The translations under genes were made by a program, and so were the position numbers. The notes beneath the pieces are model-generated. The model searched no databases, had not been told where the DNA came from, and saw nothing but the letters and a program-made list of their open reading frames with translations. From Flammeovirgaceae bacterium (GTDB taxonomy: Bacteria > Bacteroidota > Bacteroidia > Cytophagales > Cyclobacteriaceae): a stretch of 5,846 nucleotides of DNA. Positions within the stretch are counted from its first letter, which is position 1. Every line of letters starts with the position of its first letter. This document shows, piece by piece, positions 1-5,654 of this stretch. The stretch covers positions 1-5,846 of the forward strand of contig CANGUI010000130.1 of NCBI GenBank assembly GCA_947457025.1. The letters run 5' to 3'.

Positions 1-60
1 AATCAACAGGCGTCGTCCCTCGAAATAGTTTTTGATTTCCGGCGCCAGTTTTTGATTCAC
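1..60 (-). CDS. N-terminal fragment of an unidentified protein, cut by the left edge
   Basis: On the minus strand, in the same frame as the icd stop codon, an open frame runs from a GTG at 60-58 to the window edge. It reads VNQKLAPEIKNYFEGRRLLI. A charged lead-in followed by an F-E-G-R-R-L-L-I strand resembles the start of a Rossmann-fold protein just before its glycine-rich nucleotide-binding loop, as in extended SDR/epimerase enzymes. That reading is inference, because the glycine motif would lie outside the window. The first possible start after the icd TAA is this GTG, 15 bases downstream, so co-transcription with icd is likely. GTG is an uncommon start and only 20 residues are visible, so both the gene and its family are uncertain. 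Confidence 0.45.
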   Translation of the reverse strand, partial: MNQKLAPEIKNYFEGRRLLI

Positions 61-75
61 TCCCCGTCTCGGATA

Positions 76-1521
76 TTATTGCCCCTGCCCCAGCGAGAAA
101 GCAGGTACGCCATCAAATGTGTACAGGTTTTCCGTTTTGATGACGTCGAATCCGGCGTCAGACACCTGCTTCATGATGGCCATGGCATCCGCATAGGTGG
201 ATGGCTTCATGGCTTCATTCTTGTAGCGACACCGCCAGTGATCCGTACAGAAAGTTTCAGGCATGCCGTTGGGATACACTTTTACCCCGCGGTTGGTGAT
301 CATGCTGAATTCCATATTACCGGCTTTGAAGCTCTTGACCGCCTCACCAATTTTATTGGCATCCCGGGAAGGCCAGTGAACAAACACATCGACGCCTACC
401 AGTTCTTTTTTGGCGGGTTTATGCTCGGTAAGTTTCACCTGGATGGTTTTGCCGACGGCATTTGCGTAGCTCACTTCTTTTAGCTGCGCAGGTTTCTGAC
501 CGAGGCGCGCGATGACGGCATCGGCAAACTCGCGTGTGCCGGCTTTCTGGCGGCTCTTGCCCTCTTCGTAAATATCGTACGTGTGGACGCCATCTTCGAG
601 TGTACGTAGCCACGCGTTGTGTACTTTTTCGGCCACATCTCCCTGGCCGATGTGGACGAGCATCTGAACGGCCCCCAGCAACAACCCTGACGGGTTGGCG
701 AGGTTTTGGCCGGCACGCCGTGGCGCGGATCCGTGGATGGCTTCGAACATGGCAAAACCATCACCAATATTGGCCGAGCCGGCTAACCCTACCGAACCCG
801 CAATCTGTGCGGCAACGTCCGACAGAATATCGCCATAGAGGTTCGGCATCACAATCACGTCAAAGACCTCGGGCGTGTCGGCCAGTTTTGCCGCGCCGAT
901 GTCCACGATCCAATGCTCTTTTTCCAACTCGGGATATTCAGCACCGATCTGATCGAAGATCTTATGAAAAAGACCATCGGTGAGTTTCATGATGTTATCC
1001 TTGGTGAAGCAGGTTACTTTTTTGCGACCATACTGGCGCGCGTATTCGAACGCATACCGGATAATCTTCTCCGTTCCGGGGCGGGAAATCAGCTTCAGAC
1101 ACTGAACGACTTCATCCGTTTGCTGGTGTTCGATGCCGGCGTATAAATCCTCCTCATTCTCGCGTACGATTACCACATCCATGGTTGGGTGTTTGGTCTT
1201 CACAAACGGATAGTACGAATTGCAGGGACGCACATTCGCAAAGAGACCCAGCATCTTGCGGGTGGTGACATTGAGGCTCTTGAAGCCGCCGCCCTGAGGG
1301 GTGGTAATCGGTGCCTTTAAAAATACGCGAGTGCGGCGCAGGCTATCCCACGCCTCGGGCTTGATGCCGGCAGTATTGCCCTGCAGGTACACTTTTTCGC
1401 CAATTTCGATGGTTTCAATTTCGATGGCAGCGCCGGCAGCTTGGATGATGCGGAGAGTAGCCTCCATGATCTCCGGGCCGATGCCATCGCCATACGCAAC
1501 GGTAATAGGTCGTTTAGTCAT
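76..1521 (-). CDS. icd: NADP-dependent isocitrate dehydrogenase, two-domain (Thermus/Rickettsia-like) type
   Basis: Cytoplasmic TCA-cycle enzyme that oxidises and decarboxylates isocitrate to 2-oxoglutarate. The 481-residue protein starts with the family beta strand and G-D-G-I-G-P (residues 11-16). The substrate loop TTPQGGGFKSLNV (73-85) carries Ser82, followed by Arg88, Arg98 and Arg120. Catalytic Tyr127 lies in DLYAGIE, and Lys174 in KDNIMK. The metal-binding pair Asp231/Asp235 is in MPNLYGDILSD. The coenzyme loop is HGSAPRRAGQN (263-273). Two arginines there, rather than the acidic residue of NAD enzymes, favour NADP(H); this is inference. Residues from about 350 to 481 form an extra C-terminal domain absent from the roughly 416-residue E. 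coli enzyme but present in the longer Thermus/Rickettsia-type group. The ATG at 1519-1521 fits the family N-terminus, with no strong ribosome binding site. Divergent from the TetR-family gene and followed after 15 bases by another frame. Confidence 0.95.
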   Translation of the reverse strand: MTKRPITVAYGDGIGPEIMEATLRIIQAAGAAIEIETIEIGEKVYLQGNTAGIKPEAWDSLRRTRVFLKAPITTPQGGGFKSLNVTTRKMLGLFANVRPCNSYYPFVKTKHPTMDVVIVRENEEDLYAGIEHQQTDEVVQCLKLISRPGTEKIIRYAFEYARQYGRKKVTCFTKDNIMKLTDGLFHKIFDQIGAEYPELEKEHWIVDIGAAKLADTPEVFDVIVMPNLYGDILSDVAAQIAGSVGLAGSANIGDGFAMFEAIHGSAPRRAGQNLANPSGLLLGAVQMLVHIGQGDVAEKVHNAWLRTLEDGVHTYDIYEEGKSRQKAGTREFADAVIARLGQKPAQLKEVSYANAVGKTIQVKLTEHKPAKKELVGVDVFVHWPSRDANKIGEAVKSFKAGNMEFSMITNRGVKVYPNGMPETFCTDHWRCRYKNEAMKPSTYADAMAIMKQVSDAGFDVIKTENLYTFDGVPAFSLGQGQ

Positions 1522-1542
1522 TTTTTAGCCTGTTTTAAGGCG

Positions 1543-1550
1543 TAAAAGTA
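1543..1550 (-). promoter_or_regulatory. Candidate -7 box of the icd promoter
   Basis: Read on the minus strand this is TACTTTTA, one base from the Bacteroidota -7 consensus TAnnTTTG. It ends 21 bases before the icd ATG. No clear TTTG-type -33 element lies at the usual distance upstream, so the call rests on one box and its position. Confidence 0.3.
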
Positions 1551-1572
1551 ACACTACTGACTAAAGAATGGC

Positions 1573-1580
1573 TACTTTTG
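1573..1580 (+). promoter_or_regulatory. Candidate -7 box of the TetR-family gene promoter
   Basis: TACTTTTG matches the Bacteroidota -7 consensus TAnnTTTG completely. Transcription would begin near 1587, leaving a leader of about 36 bases to the ATG at 1623. No convincing -33 TTTG is seen 17-23 bases upstream. The box overlaps a TTG codon at 1578-1580, which argues against translation starting there. Confidence 0.45.
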
Positions 1581-1622
1581 ATTAGCAAAAATTGTGTAGC
1601 ATCACCTAGAATCTCCCAAGCT

Positions 1623-2309
1623 ATGAACTGGCATCTCCAGATTCAAATGAACGAAAAGCTCTTTTTACGCGATCCAACCAAATCGGATTTGGGGCATCGG
1701 ATAGTGCGCAAAGGTGCTGTTATGATGGAGCAGTTGGGTTATGAGGAGTTCACTTTTAAGAAATTGGCCACCGAAATCGCCACCAACGAGTCGAGCGTTT
1801 ATCGCTATTTCGAGAACAAGCACCGCCTGTTGCTCTACCTGGTTGGCTGGTATTGGCGCTGGTTGGAGTATCTGGTGGTTGTTCATACCAATAACCTGAA
1901 AACCCCTGAGGAAAAAGTGGACGTGATCATCCGGATTTTGTTGCTACAGGTAAACGAGGAACTCACGCTCGAGGGCCTCGAGGTGGAAAAACGCGTGTTG
2001 CACCAGTTGGTGATTAAGGAAAGTTCGAAAGTGTACCTGACCAATCACGTAGAGGAAGACAACAAGAACCTGTTTTTTAAGCCGTATAAAGACCTCACCG
2101 GCCGGATTGCCGCCATCTTCCATGATATCAATCCTACCTATAAATACACACGGTCACTCACCAGCACGATGATCGAAATGGCCCACTACCAGTATTTTTT
2201 CATGAAGAATCTTCCTTCGCTAACCGATTTCGGTCTTTTGAAAGACGAGCGAGATGTGTACCACTACCTGAAGGGTCTGGTATTGGCCGCGTTGCGGGCG
2301 GCGGTGTGA
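1623..2309 (+). CDS. TetR/AcrR-family transcriptional regulator
   Basis: DNA-binding regulator that probably acts as a ligand-responsive dimer; its ligand and targets are unknown. Counting from the ATG at 1623 (228 residues), the N-terminal TetR helix-turn-helix is clear. Helix 2 is FTFKKLATEI (43-52), and the recognition helix with the hallmark S-x-Y-R-Y-F-x-N-K lies at about 55-66. An aromatic stretch follows, LLLYLVGWYWRWLEYL (69-84). The rest is a helical domain of low conservation that would hold the ligand pocket and dimer face. The frame is open back to a TTG at 1578, but that codon lies inside the predicted -7 box. The ATG at 1647 (MNEKLFLRDP) is the other option; I prefer 1623 because relatives tend to have a short strand before NEKL. 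Divergent from icd, so self-control or control of icd is possible but not shown. Confidence 0.88.
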   Translation: MNWHLQIQMNEKLFLRDPTKSDLGHRIVRKGAVMMEQLGYEEFTFKKLATEIATNESSVYRYFENKHRLLLYLVGWYWRWLEYLVVVHTNNLKTPEEKVDVIIRILLLQVNEELTLEGLEVEKRVLHQLVIKESSKVYLTNHVEEDNKNLFFKPYKDLTGRIAAIFHDINPTYKYTRSLTSTMIEMAHYQYFFMKNLPSLTDFGLLKDERDVYHYLKGLVLAALRAAV

Positions 2310-2406
2310 TGCAGTTGGCGCCATGATCTGTTCGCACAAAACGGCAACCGAATTGAAATATCAGTCGCATTAGCTGTATGGTATATCGAGATACAGGACC
2401 CTCATT

Positions 2407-2422
2407 GTCGCAAACCAGCGAC
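2407..2422 (+). terminator. Hairpin downstream of the TetR-family gene, possible weak terminator
   Basis: GTCGC (2407-2411), loop AAACCA, GCGAC (2418-2422), with a possible extra T-G pair, followed by GTGGTTGTTTG. The downstream stretch is only moderately T-rich and the hairpin sits 97 bases after the stop codon, so termination is a guess. A second small hairpin, 2374-2396, lies just before it. Confidence 0.2.
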
Positions 2423-2671
2423 GTGGTTGTTTGCCGGCGGATGTTGCCTCTCCAGATGATCATCCGATAGGGATTGTTGCCCACGCGGAAGTCTTTTTCC
2501 CACTTTTCGACAGTAGCGCACTACGTATGCATACCCACTGGCACAGAGTTAAGCGGCTCATGTTCTGCGCGGCGGATATGTTACGCCGCCTGTCGTGCCG
2601 TTAATGTGGCGAGAGACATTCCACCAGCCGTTACAATTACTTTCTGAGGCATGCTACTGTTGCTGATGCAC

Positions 2672-2695
2672 GTTAGTACGGCTAACACCTTTTTT
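2672..2695 (+). terminator. Hairpin plus T-run upstream of selD: weak terminator or attenuator
   Basis: GTTAG (2672-2676) pairs with CTAAC (2682-2686), with an extra T-G pair closing a three-base loop. A run of six T follows after three bases (2690-2695). The layout is that of an intrinsic terminator on the plus strand, but the stem is short and A/T-rich. It lies 77 bases before the chosen selD start. It could end a transcript from the region upstream or act as an attenuator in the selD leader. Confidence 0.3.
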
Positions 2696-2772
2696 GCGGA
2701 GTGGCTTATGTGATGCCGGCTGGAGATACAAATCAGAAATTAATGACATCTTCGCCTCTCGATACGTACACA

Positions 2773-3804
2773 ATGCAAATCCAACTCACGCAATACTCGC
2801 ACGGGGCCGGCTGTGGCTGCAAGATTGCTCCTGCTATCCTTGATCAAATGCTGATCGCCCCCACCCGTATTGCACCCCCACCCGAGTTGCTGGTGGGGTA
2901 CGAAACAAAAGATGATGCAGCTGTTTACGATCTGAAAAACGGATCTGTACTCATCAGCACTACCGATTTTTTCATGCCCATGGTGGATGATGCTTTTACC
3001 TTCGGAGCCATTGCTGCCGCCAATGCCATTAGCGATGTCTATGCGATGGGAGGGTCTCCTCTGCTGGCACTGGCCATCCTGGGGTGGCCAGTGGAAAAGC
3101 TACCACCAGACCTGGCGCGTACGGTACTCGAGGGAGCCCGCTCCATTTGTGCGGAGGCCAACATTCCTCTGGCTGGCGGCCACAGTATCGATAGTCTCGA
3201 ACCCCTGTTTGGGCTGGCCGTTAACGGCATCGCCGCCCGCGCCCATCTCAAGAAAAATTCCACGGCCCGCCCCGGTGACGTGCTCTATCTCTCAAAGCCA
3301 CTGGGTGTGGGGCTGGTAACCACCGCGCAGAAGCGTGGCCTTGCCAGACCGGGCGACGTGGAAGAAGCTGTTGCGTGGATGACGCGCCTGAATACCCTGG
3401 GTGTGCAGCTGGGAGCCTGCCCCGAGGTGACCGCCCTCACCGATGTTACAGGCTTTGGCTTGCTAGGGCACCTCCTGGAAGTATGCACCGGCAGCGGCGT
3501 GTCCGCACGACTTCATTATCCGAGCATTCCAATGCTAAACTGTACCCGCCACTATGCTGCGGCTTTCATCTACCCCGATAACACCATGCGAAACTGGAAC
3601 AGTTACCAGCACCAGGTCTCAGGCATCGGGCCTGAATCGCTGCTGACCTTGTGTGACCCACAAACAAGCGGCGGGCTTTTGATCTGTGTGGATGAGCTTG
3701 CACAACTGAGATTTGAATCCAAACTTGCCGACTGGGGCTTCGCGCTCAAGCCAATTGGACAGATAACCCCACAGCAACCTACCGTGATCGAGATCATAGC
3801 GTAG
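2773..3804 (+). CDS. selD: Selenide, water dikinase (selenophosphate synthase), Cys form
   Basis: Makes selenophosphate, the cell's active selenium donor, from selenide and ATP, releasing AMP and phosphate. Selenophosphate supplies selenocysteine synthesis and tRNA 2-selenouridine formation. From the ATG at 2773 the protein has 343 residues, close to E. coli SelD (347). It opens like E. coli with LTQYSHGAGCGCK. Cys14, Cys16 and Lys17 match the catalytic Cys17, Cys19 and Lys20 there, so this is a cysteine and not a selenocysteine enzyme. Asp48, Asp65, Asp88 and Asp224 fit the metal/ATP ligands. Further family blocks are STTDFFMPMVD (62-72), NAISDVYAMGG (84-94), AGGHSID (134-140), TDVTGFGLLGHL (223-234) and CDPQTSGGLL (294-303). 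The frame is open back to a GTG at 2701, with ATGs at 2713 and 2743; the 2773 start fits the family best. No other selenium gene is in the window. Confidence 0.95.
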   Translation: MQIQLTQYSHGAGCGCKIAPAILDQMLIAPTRIAPPPELLVGYETKDDAAVYDLKNGSVLISTTDFFMPMVDDAFTFGAIAAANAISDVYAMGGSPLLALAILGWPVEKLPPDLARTVLEGARSICAEANIPLAGGHSIDSLEPLFGLAVNGIAARAHLKKNSTARPGDVLYLSKPLGVGLVTTAQKRGLARPGDVEEAVAWMTRLNTLGVQLGACPEVTALTDVTGFGLLGHLLEVCTGSGVSARLHYPSIPMLNCTRHYAAAFIYPDNTMRNWNSYQHQVSGIGPESLLTLCDPQTSGGLLICVDELAQLRFESKLADWGFALKPIGQITPQQPTVIEIIA

Positions 3805-3866
3805 TGCACCGGGGGCAGGCAAAGTAATTGTAGCGTACGACTGCTTCGGGGGTTCGCTCTGGTTGA

Positions 3867-3905
3867 CTGATCGCCTCAATGCGCGGAATGTTGCGGCCTG
3901 ATCAG
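3867..3905. other. Interrupted 13-bp hairpin between selD and the SDR gene
   Basis: CTGATC (3867-3872) pairs with GATCAG (3900-3905). After a two-base bulge (3898-3899) GCC pairs with GGC (3895-3897). A one-base mismatch and four further pairs (CAAT with GTTG, one T-G) then close a nine-base loop at 3881-3889. The right arm also contains the 10-base palindrome CCTGATCAGG (3897-3906). No T-run follows on either strand, so it is not a classical intrinsic terminator. It lies 62 bases after the selD stop and may end that transcript, be processed, or be an operator. The rest of this 194-base gap shows nothing else beyond the SDR promoter candidate. Confidence 0.35.
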
Positions 3906-3946
3906 GAAAGGTGAATCGTTGATCGCTGCGTCAGCCTTTGTTCGAA

Positions 3947-3977
3947 TTGGAAAGCGCTGCAGTTCGTCGTATTTTTA
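3947..3977 (+). promoter_or_regulatory. Candidate promoter of the SDR gene
   Basis: TTGG at 3947-3950 and TATTTTTA at 3970-3977 are 19 bases apart, resembling the Bacteroidota -33 TTTG and -7 TAnnTTTG elements with one mismatch each. Transcription would start about 15 bases before the ATG at 3999. Moderate match only. Confidence 0.3.
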
Positions 3978-3998
3978 CAACCCCATGATTTAGTTGTG

Positions 3999-4823
3999 AT
4001 GAACTTTTGGCAGGAAAAAACAGCATTCATTACCGGAGCAGGCTCAGGTATTGGACGCGCAATCGCTACAACATTAGCAAACCGCGGCACACGGGTATGT
4101 GTGGCCGATATTAACCTGACTTCCGCCGAAAACGTGGCCCGGGCCTGCGGAAACTCTGCCCGTGCGGTGAGCCTCGATGTATGTGATGCAGATGCTGTGC
4201 GCCGCGAGATGGAAAAATTTGCAGCCGAAAATGGGCGGTTGGACTTTGTTTTCAACAATGCCGGCATCGGTATCGCGGGAGAAAGTGATGAGATTCCGCT
4301 TGCGGCCTGGAAACGCATCATCGACATCAATGTGTACGGCGTGTTGCACGGCGTGCTGGCCGCATACCCGATTCTGGTGAAGCAGGGATTTGGCCATATC
4401 ATCAACACCGCCTCGTTGGCCGGTCTCGGTGCGGCTCCATTATTTGCTCCGTATTCCCTGACCAAACATGCGGTGGTTGGTTTAAGCACCAGCCTTCGGA
4501 TAGAAGCCGCCGCGCGCGGTGTGCGCGTGAGCGTAGTGTGCCCCGCCGCCATTGAAACGCCTATCCTGGATTCCGAAAATCCCCGCGACATTCCGATACC
4601 GTGGTCTCCCAACATGCGGCGGTTTCTTACCGCGCTGGCGGGACCACCCTATCCGGTAGACCAATGTGCGCACGAAGTGTTGGCCGCCATTGAAAAGAAT
4701 AAGAGCGTCATTGTTCTGCCGGGCCGCGCCCGGTTTGCCTGGGTGTTGGGGCGCCTCTTCCCGGGATTGATCGAGAAACTCAGTGGGATCGCTGTAGCCA
4801 GAGAACGCAGCACCCGCACCTGA
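3999..4823 (+). CDS. Classical short-chain dehydrogenase/reductase (SDR), substrate unknown
   Basis: Soluble NAD(P)-dependent oxidoreductase of the classical SDR family, 274 residues from the ATG at 3999 (a GTG lies one codon earlier). The dinucleotide-binding motif TGAGSGIG spans 12-19. Asp37 at the end of the second strand (VCVADIN) favours NAD(H), which is inference. The structural motif NNAG is at 86-89 and the catalytic set is complete: Asn111, Ser139 (NTASLAG), Tyr152 and Lys156 (YSLTK). The CPAAIETPI segment (181-189) replaces the usual P-G-x-x-x-T after strand six. The C-terminal 50 residues, ending near [12 protein letters not shown] (252-263), are basic with some hydrophobic patches and may form a substrate lid or contact the membrane surface. 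Nothing in the sequence names the substrate. Probably transcribed from its own promoter; trmD begins 49 bases later. Confidence 0.9.
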   Translation: MNFWQEKTAFITGAGSGIGRAIATTLANRGTRVCVADINLTSAENVARACGNSARAVSLDVCDADAVRREMEKFAAENGRLDFVFNNAGIGIAGESDEIPLAAWKRIIDINVYGVLHGVLAAYPILVKQGFGHIINTASLAGLGAAPLFAPYSLTKHAVVGLSTSLRIEAAARGVRVSVVCPAAIETPILDSENPRDIPIPWSPNMRRFLTALAGPPYPVDQCAHEVLAAIEKNKSVIVLPGRARFAWVLGRLFPGLIEKLSGIAVARERSTRT

Positions 4824-4828
4824 CGCGC

Positions 4829-4840
4829 TCAGCATGCTGA
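4829..4840. repeat. 12-base perfect palindrome between the SDR gene and trmD
   Basis: TCAGCATGCTGA is its own reverse complement. It lies five bases after the SDR stop codon and 32 bases before the trmD start. It overlaps TGACTTTG (4838-4845), which is one mismatch from the Bacteroidota -7 consensus TAnnTTTG and has no visible -33 partner. It could be an operator over a weak trmD promoter, or chance. Confidence 0.35.
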
Positions 4841-4872
4841 CTTTGCCTGAAAAACATGTAGGTTGCAAGCGC

Positions 4873-5562
4873 ATGCGCTTTGATATTATCACCACCTTAC
4901 CCCGCCTGCTGGACAGCCCCTTTGGCGACTCCATACTAAAGCGCGCTATTCAAAAACAACGGGTGGAAGTCCATGTGCACGACTTGCGGCAGTATGCCAC
5001 CGACAAACACCGGACAACGGACGATTATGCCTTTGGTGGAGGCGCAGGCATGGTGATGCTGATCGAACCTATCGACAGGTGCATTCAGAAATTAAAAAGT
5101 GAGCGGCCCTACGATGACGTGATTTACATGAGTCCGGATGGAGAGTTGTTCAACCAGCGCATGGCTAACGAGCTCAGTCTCCGGCAAAACCTGATCTTGT
5201 TGTGTGGCCACTATAAAGGTGTGGACGAACGCGTACGCGAACATCTGATCACCAAGGAAATCAGCATTGGCGATTATGTGCTGTCGGGTGGCGAACTCGC
5301 GGCGGCTGTCGTGGCCGATGCGGTGATTCGGTTGCTGCCAGGTGTGCTGTCGGATGAAACCTCGGCCCTCACCGATTCCTTTCAGGATAACCTTCTGGCA
5401 CCACCCGTCTATACACGGCCGGCCAACTATTGCGGCTGGCCCGTTCCGGATATCTTGCTGTCGGGCCACCAGGCGAAAATTGAAGCATGGCGCCACGAAA
5501 AAGCCGTTGAACGAACCCGGCAGCGTCGGCCCGGACTACTAGACGGTGTCAAAACCGACTGA
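4873..5562 (+). CDS. trmD: tRNA (guanine-N1)-methyltransferase TrmD
   Basis: Transfers a methyl group from S-adenosylmethionine to N1 of G37, next to the anticodon in tRNAs that read CUN, CCN and CGG, and so prevents +1 frameshifting. The protein has 229 residues, slightly shorter than E. coli TrmD (255). It starts [10 protein letters not shown], the family N-terminus, so the ATG at 4873 is chosen over one 13 codons upstream at 4834. Family blocks: [13 protein letters not shown] (50-62), YMSPDGE (85-91), [13 protein letters not shown] (109-121) and [12 protein letters not shown] (130-141); the last two build the trefoil-knot SAM site of this SPOUT enzyme. Arg153 (VIRLLPGVL) and Asp168 ([10 protein letters not shown]) match the catalytic Arg154 and Asp169 described for TrmD. 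PPVYTRP (177-183) is also conserved. rplS follows, as in many bacteria, but rpsP and rimM are not upstream. Confidence 0.97.
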   Translation: MRFDIITTLPRLLDSPFGDSILKRAIQKQRVEVHVHDLRQYATDKHRTTDDYAFGGGAGMVMLIEPIDRCIQKLKSERPYDDVIYMSPDGELFNQRMANELSLRQNLILLCGHYKGVDERVREHLITKEISIGDYVLSGGELAAAVVADAVIRLLPGVLSDETSALTDSFQDNLLAPPVYTRPANYCGWPVPDILLSGHQAKIEAWRHEKAVERTRQRRPGLLDGVKTD

Positions 5563-5576
5563 AAACCAGATTTTTA

Positions 5577-5602
5577 CTGAAATTTCAGAAACCCGCTTCT
5601 GA
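5577..5602. repeat. Overlapping inverted repeats between trmD and the rplS promoter
   Basis: CTGAAATTTCAG (5577-5588) is a perfect palindrome. It overlaps a second inverted repeat, TCAGAA (5585-5590) with TTCTGA (5597-5602) around ACCCGC, so CTGA/TCAG units recur three times. The two foldings exclude each other. The right arm overlaps the proposed -33 region of rplS. A trmD terminator without a T-run, or an operator for rplS, are both possible. Confidence 0.35.
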
Positions 5603-5628
5603 TATATGCAATGTTTCGCCTACATTTG
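5597..5628 (+). promoter_or_regulatory. Promoter of rplS, Bacteroidota type
   Basis: TACATTTG at 5621-5628 matches the -7 consensus TAnnTTTG exactly. TTCTG at 5597-5601 stands 19 bases upstream and resembles the -33 TTTG. Transcription would start near 5635, about 20 bases before the rplS ATG. Such a short leader leaves little room for an autoregulatory RNA structure. This is the best promoter match in the window. Confidence 0.6.
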
Positions 5629-5654
5629 CAGTCCGATTTTTAAACCGAACAGTC

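Larger units (their letters stand above)
2310..2772. other. 463-base stretch without a confident gene, between the TetR-family gene and selD
   Basis: No frame here looks like a complete known protein and no tRNA fold was found. Visible structure: a hairpin at 2374-2396 (CTGTAT/ATACAG, 11-base loop); a hairpin at 2407-2422 (GTCGC/GCGAC, 6-base loop); arms CGGATG at 2438-2443 and CATCCG at 2461-2466; a 10-base palindrome GTATGCATAC at 2525-2534; a hairpin at 2569-2589 (GCGGCG/CGCCGC, 9-base loop); and a hairpin plus T-run at 2672-2695. On the minus strand one frame is broken only by TAA (2583-2581) and TAG (2523-2521) between about 2740 and 2200, and could be a decayed gene. The plus-strand frame is also open from about 2374 to 2603, so this openness may be due to composition. 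Confidence 0.5.

Noticed and set aside
27..57. Exact 11-base direct repeat AGTTTTTGATT at 27-37 and 47-57, 20 bases apart
   Set aside because: It lies inside the probable partial gene at 1-60, where the two copies fall in different codon phases. Two copies of an A/T-rich word are weak evidence for an operator.
534..983. Long plus-strand open frame opposite icd
   Set aside because: It is antisense to conserved icd blocks, its arginine-rich composition is typical of a shadow frame, and it matches nothing recognisable.
1578..1622. TTG start adding 15 residues to the TetR-family protein
   Set aside because: The TTG lies within a full match to the -7 promoter consensus, and the added residues do not look like the family N-terminus; the ATG at 1623 is preferred.
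2701..2772. GTG start adding 24 residues to SelD
   Set aside because: Family members begin only a few residues before LTQYSHGAGCGCK, so the ATG at 2773 fits. The ATG at 2743 remains possible.
2310..2772. Selenocysteine tRNA gene (selC) next to selD
   Set aside because: No long acceptor/T-stem, no GTTCGA-type T-loop in the right place and no CCA-proximal pairing could be found.
3936..3955. GTTCGAATT resembling a tRNA T-loop
   Set aside because: No matching T-stem of five pairs, no acceptor stem pairing around it and no anticodon arm upstream.
3902..4615. 237-codon minus-strand open frame opposite the SDR gene
   Set aside because: The plus strand carries all SDR motifs in the same place; the antisense frame has alanine/arginine-rich shadow composition and no recognisable domain.
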